Below the pieces are notes generated by a model. The model was given only the letters and a program-made list of their open reading frames with translations. It was not told the DNA's origin and did not search any database. The position numbers and the translations under genes are program-made. Of a stretch of 50,890 nt of DNA, positions 1 to 8,241 are shown piece by piece. Each line of letters begins with the position of its first letter. The first letter of the stretch is position 1. Origin of the DNA: an uncultured Tessaracoccus sp. (GTDB taxonomy: Bacteria > Actinomycetota > Actinomycetes > Propionibacteriales > Propionibacteriaceae); contig NZ_CALUCN010000018.1 of the NCBI RefSeq assembly GCF_943914565.1, positions 1 through 50,890 on the forward strand, read 5' to 3'.

Positions 1-2
1 TC

Positions 3-644
3 TTCGCCCGCCAGGCCATCGGCCAGGACTCGCTGATGGACGTCGACCTCGTCGTCCACGTGCCCGCGCAGACGCCCGCGAAAGCCCTCGATGCGGACGC
101 CAGCGACGGCGACGCCGGTGCGCCGCTGGGCACGTCGGCGTACGTCGAGGGCTGGGGCCGGCTCCTCACCGACACGCTGCCCGGTTTCCTCGCCGGATCC
201 AAGGTGACTATCCGTCCGGTGCTCGACCCGAACATGATCCCCGACGCCACTGGGCATGAACCGACTGGCGCGCAGCGGCTGGCGCTCTCGGTCAGGAACC
301 CGCGTTCGGTGTTCCCGTACTCGGCCACCTCGGCGAGGCGCTGCGACATCGACCACACCGTCGCCTACGACCCAACAGGCCGCGCCGGCCCCACCTCGAT
401 GGCCAATCTCGGCCCCTTGGAGCGCACGGCGCACCGGGCGAAGACCGCCGGCCACTGGTTGGCTGACCAGCCAGCGCCGGGCGCCTTCCACTGGGCGTCC
501 CCGATGGGGTTCGAGTACTTGGTCACCGGCCAAGGCACGGTGAGGACGAAGACGCCGGATGTTCCGGTGGCGCCCATCCCGGAGCTGCCACCACAGGCCC
601 CGCCGGTGTATGAGCCACCACCAGACCGAGCCCGCGCCGCCTGA
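3..644 (+). CDS. HNH endonuclease, DUF222/13E12-type, C-terminal part (5' end outside window)
   Basis: The frame is open from the left edge, so this is the C-terminal part of a longer protein. Met codons inside the window, such as position 36, are probably internal. The segment around CDIDHTVAYD, followed by MANLGPLERTAHRAKT, has the form of the HNH nuclease module at the end of actinobacterial DUF222 (13E12 repeat) proteins. The usual late Cys (LCRxHHR in many members) is replaced by LERTAHR, so metal binding may be altered. The tail is rich in proline. Family members are common, often multicopy, and of unclear biological role. Identity is fairly sure; activity is not. Confidence 0.8.
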   Translation, partial: FARQAIGQDSLMDVDLVVHVPAQTPAKALDADASDGDAGAPLGTSAYVEGWGRLLTDTLPGFLAGSKVTIRPVLDPNMIPDATGHEPTGAQRLALSVRNPRSVFPYSATSARRCDIDHTVAYDPTGRAGPTSMANLGPLERTAHRAKTAGHWLADQPAPGAFHWASPMGFEYLVTGQGTVRTKTPDVPVAPIPELPPQAPPVYEPPPDRARAA

Positions 645-703
645 CCCCGGCGGCACCCGACGCCCGAACGCTCCGCCCTTCCCACCCTCAAATCACCGCG
701 TCA

Positions 704-728
704 CCCCGCCGGCCACACGCCAGCGGGG
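704..728. terminator. possible weak hairpin terminator after the HNH gene
   Basis: CCCCGC at 704-709 pairs with GCGGGG at 723-728 across a short loop, about 60 bases after the HNH stop and in front of the converging qor gene. There is no T tract. The rest of 645-874 shows nothing else I can support. Confidence 0.3.
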
Positions 729-874
729 CAACAGTGCTGCCCGCGCCCAAGATGATCGAGCAGCGCACGAACGGCGTGGTTCGAGATCCGGCGAGAGCCG
801 TCAGGCGCCTGACCCGCGCTCGATCGGTCGTGCGCAGGTGACCGGATCCGACAGCGGGTCGTACCGCTCGCGGC

Positions 875-1846
875 TCAGAGCTCGAGGACGATCTTGCCCA
901 CGTTCTCGCCGGACTCCAGCAGTTCGTGCGCGCGCTGGACCTCGTCGAAGGGCACACGGGTCTCGGGAGAGGCCTGGACCTTGCCGCTGCGCAGCAGGGG
1001 CCACACCTCGCGCTCGACGTGGGCGCAGATCTCCGCCTTCTCCGACGCGGGGCGGAACCGCAGCGACGTCGCGGTGATCGTGCCCTGCTTGCTCAGCAGG
1101 AGGCCGACGTTCAGCGTGCCCTTCACGCCCCCCTGCAGGCCGATCACGACCATCCGGCCGCGACGGGCCATGGCCTTGACGTTGGCCTCGAGGTACTTCG
1201 CCCCGATGATGTCGAGGATCACGTCGGCGCCGCGGCCGTCGGTGGCCTCCTTGAGGGCGGCCACCCAGTCGTCATGGTAGTCGAGCGCGATGTCGGCGCC
1301 GTGGTCGAGGCAGTGCTGGAGCTTCGCCTCCGACCCGGCGGTGGCGGCGACCTTTGCGCCCAGCGCCTTCGCGTACTGCGTGGCGAACGTGCCGATGCCG
1401 CCCGCGCCGCCGTGGACGAGGAACGTCTCGCCCGAGCGCAGGCCGGTGACGTCGAGGTTGCTCACGACGGTGGCCGCGACCTCGAGCACGCCCGCGGCGG
1501 TGACGAGGTCCACGCCCGGCGGTGGGGAGATGAGCTGGCCCTCGGGCGCGACGAAGTACTCGGCGTAGCCGCCGCCGGCGAGCAGAGCGACCACCTCGTC
1601 GCCGGGCTTCCAGCGCTCGCACCCCTCGCCGACCGCCTCAACGACACCGGAGGCCTCGAGGCCGAGCACGTCGGTGATGCCCTTCGGGGGCGGGTAGTGG
1701 CCCTGCCGCTGCAGCACGTCGGCGCGGTTCACGCCGGTGGCGACCGTCCGGACGAGCACCTCACCGCGGCCGGGGCGGGGCTGGGCGACCTCGGCGAGCG
1801 TCAGCGCCGACGCGTCGCCCGGTTCAGGAACGATGACTGCCTTCAT
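875..1846 (-). CDS. NAD(P)H quinone oxidoreductase, PIG3-like MDR family
   Basis: A 323-residue zinc-independent medium-chain dehydrogenase/reductase of the quinone oxidoreductase (Qor/PIG3) type. It begins MKAVIVPEPG. The N-terminal GroES-like domain contains the GVNRADVLQRQGHYPPP stretch typical of PIG3-like enzymes, and the Rossmann part has HGGAGGIGTFATQYAKALG. No catalytic zinc ligands are visible, as expected. The predicted role is one- or two-electron reduction of quinones or enals with NADPH in the cytoplasm. The start is the ATG at 1846; CAGGGT seven bases upstream could be a degenerate -10 box for a leaderless mRNA. It lies 50 bases downstream of the pseudouridine synthase gene on the same strand. 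Confidence 0.85.
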   Translation of the reverse strand: MKAVIVPEPGDASALTLAEVAQPRPGRGEVLVRTVATGVNRADVLQRQGHYPPPKGITDVLGLEASGVVEAVGEGCERWKPGDEVVALLAGGGYAEYFVAPEGQLISPPPGVDLVTAAGVLEVAATVVSNLDVTGLRSGETFLVHGGAGGIGTFATQYAKALGAKVAATAGSEAKLQHCLDHGADIALDYHDDWVAALKEATDGRGADVILDIIGAKYLEANVKAMARRGRMVVIGLQGGVKGTLNVGLLLSKQGTITATSLRFRPASEKAEICAHVEREVWPLLRSGKVQASPETRVPFDEVQRAHELLESGENVGKIVLEL

Positions 1847-1896
1847 GCCCGCTACCCTGCCACACCCGCCCAAGCGCGCGTGGCCGGTGCCGTCGA

Positions 1897-2847
1897 TCAG
1901 GACGGCCCGGCACCCGTACCCGACGGTGGTTCGGCCGGCCACGGCAGCCGCCGCCCTGAGCGGAACGTGCGGGTGCGCCCGTCGACCGGGTCCACGAACG
2001 TGAGCTCGCGCGCGATGAGCCCCATCGGGCGGGAGAAGTCGTCGACGTCCCAAGGCTGCACGACCGGGTACAGCGGATCGTTGCGGACAGGGATGCCCAG
2101 CTGCAGGAAGTGCATGCGGATCTGGTGGGTACGACCGGTGCGGGGCCGGGCGCGGTAGTGGCCCCAGCCGTCGCGCGCCTCGAGCAGGTCGACGTCGGTC
2201 CACGCGTTGGACTCTGCGTCGATCCGCTCGGCTTGGAGGGTGCCGACGCGTTTGACGAGGTGCGACGCCACCTCACGCGGGAAGGTGAGCGTCTCGTCGA
2301 GGGGCGCGAGCACGTCGTAGGTCTTCACCGTGGTCGGCGCCCCGAAGATCGAGTGGTACGGCGCGCGCCAGCGTCGTTCGGTGGTCATGAGCAGGACCCC
2401 GGCCGTGCAGCGGTCGAGGCGGTGCGCGGCCGAGAGCTCGGGGAGGCCCAGGTCCCGTCGCGCCCGGACGACAGCGGACTGCAGCACGTGCCGGCCGCGG
2501 GGGATCGTCGAGAGGAAGTGCGGCTTGTCGAGCACGACGATGCGCTCGTCGCGGTGGAGGACGGGCAGCCCGCCCGGCACCTCGGGCTCGTCGCGGAGCT
2601 CGCGGTGGAACCACACGAACGTGTTGGGACGGTACGGTTCGTCGCCGGTGAGCGGGCGGCCCTGCTGGTCGACGAAGTCGCCGCGGGCGAGCATCGCGTC
2701 GACGCGGTGGGCGACGGGGGCGAGTTTCGTGCGCAGGAAGGCGCGCATCGTCGGCCAGGGGCGGGGGTCGTCGGGATCGCGGTCAGGGGTGCGCACCCAG
2801 GCTGCTTGGAGGCCGTGCCTCGGCGGCAGCGGCGAGCGTGGCGGCAC
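1897..2847 (-). CDS. RluA-family RNA pseudouridine synthase
   Basis: A 316-residue protein with the RluA/RluD catalytic signature HRLDRCTAGVLL, where the Asp in HRLDR is the nucleophile, and a downstream GRTHQIRMH motif. It isomerises uridine to pseudouridine in rRNA or tRNA; the target cannot be read from sequence. The N-terminal ~85 residues contain an S4-like segment (VAHRVDAMLARGDFVDQQGRPLTG). The GTG at 2847 is chosen because GAGGAG sits six bases upstream. It may be co-transcribed with the quinone oxidoreductase gene downstream, although that gene may also have its own promoter. Confidence 0.9.
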   Translation of the reverse strand: MPPRSPLPPRHGLQAAWVRTPDRDPDDPRPWPTMRAFLRTKLAPVAHRVDAMLARGDFVDQQGRPLTGDEPYRPNTFVWFHRELRDEPEVPGGLPVLHRDERIVVLDKPHFLSTIPRGRHVLQSAVVRARRDLGLPELSAAHRLDRCTAGVLLMTTERRWRAPYHSIFGAPTTVKTYDVLAPLDETLTFPREVASHLVKRVGTLQAERIDAESNAWTDVDLLEARDGWGHYRARPRTGRTHQIRMHFLQLGIPVRNDPLYPVVQPWDVDDFSRPMGLIARELTFVDPVDGRTRTFRSGRRLPWPAEPPSGTGAGPS

Positions 2848-2914
2848 GGTGAACTCCTCTCAGGCGCGCGTGGAAGGGTCCGGGCGGGGGCGGATGCGGT
2901 ACGATCGTGCCTCT

Positions 2915-2997
2915 GGCGAGGTCGCATAGTGGACGAGTGCAGCCGCCTTGAAAGCGGCCGAGGTACGCCTCCGTGGGTTCGAATCCCACCCTCGCCG
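2915..2997 (+). tRNA. tRNA-Ser(TGA)
   Basis: An 83-base cloverleaf. The acceptor stem GGCGAGG (2915-2921) pairs with CCTCGCC (2990-2996), with discriminator G at 2997. The anticodon stem GCCGC/GCGGC encloses loop CTTGAAA, with anticodon TGA at 2949-2951. A long variable arm and a GTGGG-TTCGAAT-CCCAC T arm mark a serine tRNA. CCA is not encoded. TACGAT at 2900-2905 is a plausible -10 box. Confidence 0.97.
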
Positions 2998-3047
2998 CGG
3001 TTGCCCGAGGGCATCCTGCCACATCCGGACCGGTTCCGCCCGTTGGG

Positions 3048-3053
3048 TAGGCT
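3048..3053 (+). promoter_or_regulatory. -10 box for a leaderless mRNA (TAGGCT)
   Basis: TAGGCT ends six bases before the ATG at 3060, and no Shine-Dalgarno sequence fits between. Transcription would begin at or next to the start codon. Confidence 0.55.
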
Positions 3054-3059
3054 GGGTGC

Positions 3060-3509
3060 ATGCCCGAGCGTACGTTCTTCCTCAAGCCTCGCCCGCCGCT
3101 GCGCGCGTTCCTGTTGGCGGCTGTGCTGAGCCTCGTCGGCGGGGTGCTCACGGTGCTCGGGCTGCAGCACGACTGGCCGACGCTCGTCGTCGTGCTCGTC
3201 ATCCTCCTGCTCGTGCTGGGGATCATGCTGTTCGCCGCGGCCATCGTCGCCATGGCCAGGCTCGGCGTGCGGATCACCCTCACCGACGACGGCTACCGCG
3301 TCTCCGGCACGGAGAACGCGCACGAGGGCAGCTGGTCCGACGTCACGAAGGTCACCCAGGCCGTCGAGGGGGCCCACGTCACGATCCACCACGGCGACGT
3401 CCGCCGCACCCATCTCATCTTCCCCGGCGGGCCCGCGCAGCAGCGGATGCCCGAGGTGATCGAGGAGATCATGGCCCGGCTCGAGCGCGTCAAGGGCGCG
3501 GGCCGCTGA
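3060..3509 (+). CDS. two-TM membrane protein of unknown function
   Basis: A 149-residue protein. After a short basic N terminus (MPERTFFLKPRPPLRAF) there are two hydrophobic spans at about residues 16-38 and 42-65. A soluble C-terminal domain of about 80 residues follows (RLGVRITLTDDGYRVSG onward), with alternating beta-like segments that could form a PH-like bacterial domain. That reading is a guess from pattern. It is probably in the cytoplasmic membrane with the C-terminal domain inside. It stands alone between tRNA-Ser(TGA) and the convergent LCP gene, 18 bases away. I do not recognise a named family. Confidence 0.75.
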   Translation: MPERTFFLKPRPPLRAFLLAAVLSLVGGVLTVLGLQHDWPTLVVVLVILLLVLGIMLFAAAIVAMARLGVRITLTDDGYRVSGTENAHEGSWSDVTKVTQAVEGAHVTIHHGDVRRTHLIFPGGPAQQRMPEVIEEIMARLERVKGAGR

Positions 3510-3527
3510 GGCGCGCCACCGTCGGGA

Positions 3528-5378
3528 TCACTCCTTGGGGTTGAACGCGCACGCGTCCCCGACGTCCTGCGCGCCCTCCTTCGGCGTCCCGGGCTGGTCC
3601 TCGCCACCGTCGTCGCCCTCGTCGGGGTCGGACGGCGACGCGCTGGGCGTCGAGGCCGCGGAGGTCGTGGCTGACGGGGTCGGGGCGGGCGACGGCGGGT
3701 TGATCATCTCGTCGACGCGGGCGCGCATCGCCTCGAAGTCCGGGTCGCTGAACGAGTAGCCGTTGCGGCCCTGCGCGAACACGAGCCGCTGCATCGGCAG
3801 CTGCTGGGTCTTCAGCGCGAGGTCCGTGAGCGACTCGAGCGCTTCCTGCGGGATGTCGGTGGTGACCATGTCGCTCGACGCGCCGGCGATCGCCTCGAAG
3901 CGGGTGAGCAGCGTGCCCGGGTTGGCCTGGTCCGTCACGGCCTTGATGAGGCACGACTGCCGCTCCATGCGGGAGTAGTCGTCCGAGCTCCACCGGGAGC
4001 GGGCGTACCAGAGGGCGTGCAGCCCGTCGAGGTGCTGGTCGGGGCCCACCTCGATCCAGCCGAACGTCGCGTCGCGGTTCTCCGAGCTGCCGCCCATGGG
4101 CAGCCGCTCGTTGACGTTGACGGTCACGCCGCCCATCGCGTCGATGAGGTTGCGCAGTCCGTCGATGTTCAGCATCAGGAAGTAGTGCACCGGCAGGCCG
4201 GTGATGCCCTCGACGCCGTCCTTCAGCGCCTCGGCGCCGGGGTACGTCTGGCCCGCGTAGAGGTCGGCGTAGTCGTCCAGCGTGCGACGCCAGATGGCGT
4301 TGAAGTACCAGTCGGCCTCGTCGCCCTCGCCGCGGAACCCGTCGGGGAACTCCTCCGCCATGGGGGAACCCTCGGGGAAGGGCGTGTGCTGGAGGTTGCG
4401 CGGGATCTGGACGAGGACCGCTTGGCCGGTGGTGGTGTCGATGCTCGCGAGGATCACCGAGTCGGTGCGCAACCCGTAGCCCTGCTTCTCGTAGCGGTCC
4501 TTGCGGTTGGAGTCGAGGTCGGAGCCGATGAGGAGGATGTTCAGCCGCTCCATGCCCCCGAACGGGTTGGGGCCCTCGATGGTCGGCTTCGAGTCGGAGA
4601 CCACCTTCGAGTCGTTGCCGAACGTGGTGCCCAGCGACGACGCGAGCACCTGGGAGTAGTTGGCGCCGACGGCGACCGGCCCGGCCACCCCGGCCGAGAG
4701 CACCGCGACGAGCAGGGCACCCAGGAACCGACGGCGGTTGCCGAGCCCGCGCGGGCGCGTCGCGAGGTGTGTGCCCGCGATGAGCGCGACCCACAGGACC
4801 CCCAACGCGATGAGCAGCACCGTGGTGACGTGCAGCACGCCCCGCCCTGCCGCGAGGCCCACCACCGCCGAGGCCGCGGCGTGCAGGAAGGACTCACCCT
4901 CGTCGACGTGGACGCGGCTCGCGAACAGCGCGACGGTCGCTGCGACGAGCCCGACGAAGCCGAGGCTCACCGTGGCCCCTGCCGCGCGCACCGATCGGGA
5001 GCGGCTCCCGAGGAGGCCCAGGCCCGGCACGAGGGCGGAGAGGAACGTGAACAGCACCGTGAAGCGGAACCGCTGCCGGCGGTCGCGTTTCGTGGGGTCG
5101 GGGGTGGCTGCCGGGGGCGCTGCGTGGGCGGGCGGGCGGTCGCGGCGGACGGTGGGTTCGTCGGCGGCCGGGTCGGGGCGGAACAGGTCGTCAGCCAGCG
5201 ACGGCGGCTGGGGCGCGGCGGCGCGCCACACCGTCTCGCGGGTGCGACGCGGCGCGACGCGGGCACCGGCGCTGTCGTCGGTGATCATGCGGCGCGGGCG
5301 GGTGTCTCGGTACGAGCCCGGCTGGCCGGCGTCGTCCGTGAATCCCCGCCGCGGGCGCGCGGCTCCGGGCTCATCCAT
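3528..5378 (-). CDS. LytR-CpsA-Psr (LCP) family cell-wall glycopolymer transferase
   Basis: A 616-residue protein. A disordered cytoplasmic N terminus of about 120 residues is followed by four or five hydrophobic segments (about 123-285). The extracytoplasmic LCP domain begins near NILLIGSDLDSNRKDRYEKQGYGLRTDSVILASIDT. Arg and Asp residues typical of the lipid-phosphate pocket are visible (GLRTDS, IPRNL, ARSRWSSDDYSRMERQ). LCP enzymes move undecaprenyl-linked polymers such as teichoic acid or arabinogalactan onto peptidoglycan. The multi-span N terminus is longer than the single anchor of classic LytR. The C-terminal ~70 residues are Pro/Ser/Asp-rich. GGAGGAGG five bases before the ATG fixes the start. 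The acceptor polymer is unknown. Confidence 0.92.
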   Translation of the reverse strand: MDEPGAARPRRGFTDDAGQPGSYRDTRPRRMITDDSAGARVAPRRTRETVWRAAAPQPPSLADDLFRPDPAADEPTVRRDRPPAHAAPPAATPDPTKRDRRQRFRFTVLFTFLSALVPGLGLLGSRSRSVRAAGATVSLGFVGLVAATVALFASRVHVDEGESFLHAAASAVVGLAAGRGVLHVTTVLLIALGVLWVALIAGTHLATRPRGLGNRRRFLGALLVAVLSAGVAGPVAVGANYSQVLASSLGTTFGNDSKVVSDSKPTIEGPNPFGGMERLNILLIGSDLDSNRKDRYEKQGYGLRTDSVILASIDTTTGQAVLVQIPRNLQHTPFPEGSPMAEEFPDGFRGEGDEADWYFNAIWRRTLDDYADLYAGQTYPGAEALKDGVEGITGLPVHYFLMLNIDGLRNLIDAMGGVTVNVNERLPMGGSSENRDATFGWIEVGPDQHLDGLHALWYARSRWSSDDYSRMERQSCLIKAVTDQANPGTLLTRFEAIAGASSDMVTTDIPQEALESLTDLALKTQQLPMQRLVFAQGRNGYSFSDPDFEAMRARVDEMINPPSPAPTPSATTSAASTPSASPSDPDEGDDGGEDQPGTPKEGAQDVGDACAFNPKE

Positions 5379-5466
5379 GTGGACCTCCTCCGGGAAAGTG
5401 TAACCGGGCGCCCTCCGGATCCCGACGACGTCGTCCGTCAGGCGCGCGCCACGCGGCGGCGACGCA

Positions 5467-6903
5467 TCACAACGGCATGCCGTAGTAGCGGGTCTCGAGG
5501 TACTCGTCGATGCCCTCGAACGAGCCCTCGCGGCCGAGGCCGGAGTGCTTCATGCCACCGAACGGTGCGGCCGGGTTGGACACCAGGCCGGTGTTCACGC
5601 CGCACATCGCGTAGTCGAGCCGCTCGGCGACGCGGAGGCTCTCGCCCTCGGGGCCGTAGACGTAGCTCATCAGGCCGAAGTTGGAGTCGTTGGCGCGGGC
5701 GATCGCCTCGTCGGTGGAGTCGACCGTCTGGATCGCCACGACCGGGCCGAAGATCTCCTCGGCGACGATGCGGGAGGCCGGGTCGACGTCGGTGAGGACC
5801 GTCGCGGGCAGGAACGCGCCGGGACCCTCGAGCCGTTCGCCGCCGAGGCGGAGCGTGGCGCCGCGGGAGACCGCGTCGTCGATGAGCTCGACGATGCCGT
5901 CGACGGCGTCCGAATGGATGAGGGCGCCGAGCTTGGTGCCCTCCTCGATGCCGGGGCCCACCTTCCAGTCGGTAAGCGCCTCGAGCAGGCGGTCCGTGAA
6001 CGCACCCGCGAGGGAGGTGTGGACGAAGAAGCGGTTGGCGGCGGTGCAGGCCTCGCCGTTGTTGCGCATCTTGGCGATGAGCGCGCCCTCGATCGCGGCG
6101 TCCAGGTCGGCGCCCTCGAGCACGAGGAACGGGGCGTTGCCGCCCAGCTCGAGCGAGGTCTTCAGCACATGCTCGGCCGACTGTCGCAGGAGCGCCTGCC
6201 CGGTGGCGGTCGAGCCGGTGAAGGTCAGCTTGCGCAGGCGCTCGTCGGAGAGGAGGGCGGCGGAGGTGTCCTTGGAGCTCGACGTGGTGAAGACGTTGAC
6301 GACGCCCTTCGGCACACCGGCTTCCTCGAGCACGCGCATGAGCAGCAGCGTGGTGAGCGGCGTGGCCGACGCGGGCTTCACGACGACGGTGCAGCCCGCG
6401 GCGAGCGCAGGGCCGATCTTGCGAGTGCCCATCGCGAGGGGGAAGTTCCACGGCGTGATCGCGTAGACGGGGCCGACGGGGCGCTTGTCGGTGACGATGC
6501 GGGAGGGGCCCGACGGGGCGCGGCCGAAGCGGCCGTGGATGCGCACGGCCTCCTCGGAGAACCAGCGGAAGTACTCGGCGCCGTAGGTGACCTCGCCGTA
6601 GGACTCCTGGAGCGGCTTGCCCATCTCGAGGGTCATGAGCCGCGCGAAGTCGTCCTTGCGCTCGTGGATGAGCTCGAACGCGCGACGCAGCAGCTCGCCG
6701 CGTTCGCGCGGGTCGGTCGCCGCCCAGTCGGTCTGCGCGCGGTGCGCCGCGTCCAGGGCTGCCACGGCCGTGTCGACGTCGGCGTCGGCGACGGTGGCGA
6801 TCACCTCACCGGTGGCGGGGTCGTGGACGTCCAGGGCCGGCTCGCCGACCCACGCTCCGTCGATGTGGTGCTGGGTGGGGATGGAAGTCTGGAAGTCGTG
6901 CAT
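5467..6903 (-). CDS. gabD: NAD(P)-dependent succinate-semialdehyde dehydrogenase (aldehyde dehydrogenase family)
   Basis: A 478-residue aldehyde dehydrogenase superfamily protein. The start is ATG at 6903 (MHDFQTSIPTQHHIDGAW). Visible motifs are NFPLAMGTRKIGPALAAGC, FTGSTATGQ, the general-base motif LELGGNAPF and the catalytic cysteine in NNGEACTAANRFFVH. ETRYYGMPL near the end resembles GabD-type enzymes. It oxidises succinate semialdehyde to succinate. No GABA transaminase lies nearby. A 4-hydroxybutyrate/lactone route is conceivable because a lactonase-alcohol dehydrogenase operon lies 4 kb away, but that link is inference only. Confidence 0.88.
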   Translation of the reverse strand: MHDFQTSIPTQHHIDGAWVGEPALDVHDPATGEVIATVADADVDTAVAALDAAHRAQTDWAATDPRERGELLRRAFELIHERKDDFARLMTLEMGKPLQESYGEVTYGAEYFRWFSEEAVRIHGRFGRAPSGPSRIVTDKRPVGPVYAITPWNFPLAMGTRKIGPALAAGCTVVVKPASATPLTTLLLMRVLEEAGVPKGVVNVFTTSSSKDTSAALLSDERLRKLTFTGSTATGQALLRQSAEHVLKTSLELGGNAPFLVLEGADLDAAIEGALIAKMRNNGEACTAANRFFVHTSLAGAFTDRLLEALTDWKVGPGIEEGTKLGALIHSDAVDGIVELIDDAVSRGATLRLGGERLEGPGAFLPATVLTDVDPASRIVAEEIFGPVVAIQTVDSTDEAIARANDSNFGLMSYVYGPEGESLRVAERLDYAMCGVNTGLVSNPAAPFGGMKHSGLGREGSFEGIDEYLETRYYGMPL

Positions 6904-7035
6904 CGTCGCTCCTCGTCCGAAACGCTGGCCGTGGGTCTCCTCTGCCTGCAAGGCTACGCCGGGGCCCCAAGTCGGTGGGCCGGGCGCGGATGGTTGTGCG
7001 TTTCCCCGGGCCATTCGGTACTCTGGTGCGACGTT

Positions 7036-7124
7036 GGAGATGTGGCTGAGTGGTCGAAAGCGGCTTCCTGCTAAGAAGTTACACGGTCAACGCTGTGTCG
7101 AGGGTTCGAATCCCTCCATCTCCG
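7036..7124 (+). tRNA. tRNA-Ser(GCT)
   Basis: An 89-base tRNA with acceptor GGAGATG (7036-7042) pairing CATCTCC (7117-7123) and discriminator G. The anticodon loop CTGCTAA carries GCT at 7070-7072. A long variable arm confirms serine. CCA follows directly in the DNA at 7125-7127, unlike tRNA-Ser(TGA) and tRNA-Ser(CGA). TACTCT at 7019-7024 may be the -10 box. Confidence 0.97.
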
Positions 7125-7132
7125 CCAGTCGC

Positions 7133-7160
7133 CACGGCCGGCCGCGACGCTGCGGCCGTG
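7133..7160 (+). terminator. hairpin after tRNA-Ser(GCT)
   Basis: CACGGCCG (7133-7140) pairs perfectly with CGGCCGTG (7153-7160) over a 12-base loop, six bases after the tRNA CCA. There is no T tract. The following ~100 bases up to the tRNA-Arg promoter show no gene. Confidence 0.5.
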
Positions 7161-7263
7161 TCGGCGGACGTGTACGGGGAGCCCTTCGCGTGTGGGCAAG
7201 GCCTCCCCGTGGGTGTCCGTCTGGAGAACGCGGACCGTGGAAGGGCCCGCTGCAAGCGTGATT

Positions 7264-7291
7264 TTGCACCCGCCGCACGGAGGGGTATAGT
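7264..7291 (+). promoter_or_regulatory. promoter of tRNA-Arg(ACG)
   Basis: TTGCAC (7264-7269) and TATAGT (7286-7291) are separated by 16 bases, close to the primary sigma factor consensus. The tRNA begins 15 bases after the -10 box. It is one of the best sigma-70-type promoters in the window. Confidence 0.8.
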
Positions 7292-7305
7292 CATTGATCG
7301 CGCCA

Positions 7306-7378
7306 GCGCACGTGGCTCAATGGATAGAGCATCTGACTACGGATCAGAAGGTTGGGGGTTCGAGTCCTCCCGTGCGCG
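7306..7378 (+). tRNA. tRNA-Arg(ACG)
   Basis: A 73-base tRNA with acceptor GCGCACG (7306-7312) pairing CGTGCGC (7371-7377) and discriminator G. The anticodon stem TCTGA/TCAGA encloses CTACGGA, with anticodon ACG at 7339-7341. Its wobble A is expected to become inosine through TadA, which is encoded 3 kb downstream. CCA is encoded at 7379-7381. Confidence 0.97.
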
Positions 7379-7385
7379 CCACAGG

Positions 7386-7426
7386 ACGTGGCCCTGACCG
7401 GGCACGAGGCTCGGTCAGGGCCACGT
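7386..7426 (+). terminator. strong intrinsic terminator after tRNA-Arg
   Basis: A perfect 15-bp stem is formed by ACGTGGCCCTGACCG (7386-7400) and its complement at 7412-7426, with an 11-base loop. A short TTT run begins inside the last stem bases. It sits five bases beyond the tRNA CCA. Confidence 0.85.
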
Positions 7427-7509
7427 TTGCATCCCACCGCGGTGCCGTGGGCGCGGTACCAGCCAGGGGCCAGTCGTGGGCGTCACCGGCGAGGGGCACA
7501 CTGGGACGC

Positions 7510-8241
7510 ATGACTGAGATCTGGGCCCACCGGGGTGCCTCCGCCGTCGCACCCGAGAACACCCTCCCCGCGTTCGAACGCGCGATCGATGCCGGTGCCG
7601 TCGGCGTCGAGTTCGACGTCCAGCGCACCGCCGACGGGCACCTCGTCGTCATCCATGACGAGACCCTCGCGCGCACCACCGGCGCGGCCGGGCGCGTCGT
7701 CGACCACACCCTCGACGAGCTGCGCGCCCTCGACGCCTCCGCCGGCGACGCAGCCTTCGCTGGCGTCCGCATCCCCACGTTGCCGGAGGTGCTCGACCTG
7801 CTCAGGCCCTCGTCGCTGCAGGTGAACATCGAGTTGAAGACCAACCGCGAACGCTACCCGGGCATTGCGCTCGAGGCGCTCGCCGCGGTGCGCGCGGCGG
7901 GCATGCTGGGGCGCACGGTGTTCAGCTCGTTCCACCACCCGACGCTGTTGCCGCTCATCGGCGAGGTGCCGGCGGAGCACGTCGCGGTGCTGCTGGGCGA
8001 CGGGCTGGTGGACCCGGTCGGCTACGCCGTCGGGATGGGCGCCGGCGCGATCCACCCCGGCGTGCACCTCCTGCAGGATCCGGGCCTCGTCGCGGACGCC
8101 CACGACGCCGGGCTCACCGTGCGCACGTGGACGGTCGACGAGCCCGACCACGTCCGGGCCGTCGTCGCGCTCGGGGTCGACGCGCTCGTCGCCAACGACC
8201 CCGCCCGGGCCGCGCGCGCGGCGATAGGCTCGCCTGCATGA
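7510..8241 (+). CDS. glycerophosphodiester phosphodiesterase (GDPD)
   Basis: A 243-residue GDPD-family TIM-barrel enzyme. The signature HRGASAVAPENTLPAF spans residues 7-22 (H7, R8, E16, N17). The metal-binding EFDV follows with E34 and D36, and the second catalytic His is H49 in VVIHDE. It hydrolyses glycerophosphodiesters to glycerol-3-phosphate and an alcohol. No signal peptide is visible, so it is probably cytoplasmic. CACACT, seven bases before the ATG, could be a degenerate -10 box giving a leaderless mRNA. The stop overlaps the menB start (ATGA). Confidence 0.9.
   Translation: MTEIWAHRGASAVAPENTLPAFERAIDAGAVGVEFDVQRTADGHLVVIHDETLARTTGAAGRVVDHTLDELRALDASAGDAAFAGVRIPTLPEVLDLLRPSSLQVNIELKTNRERYPGIALEALAAVRAAGMLGRTVFSSFHHPTLLPLIGEVPAEHVAVLLGDGLVDPVGYAVGMGAGAIHPGVHLLQDPGLVADAHDAGLTVRTWTVDEPDHVRAVVALGVDALVANDPARAARAAIGSPA
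8225..8230 (+). promoter_or_regulatory. internal -10 box (TAGGCT) for leaderless menB
   Basis: TAGGCT lies inside the last codons of the GDPD gene and ends seven bases before the menB ATG. It would let menB be transcribed on its own. Confidence 0.45.
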
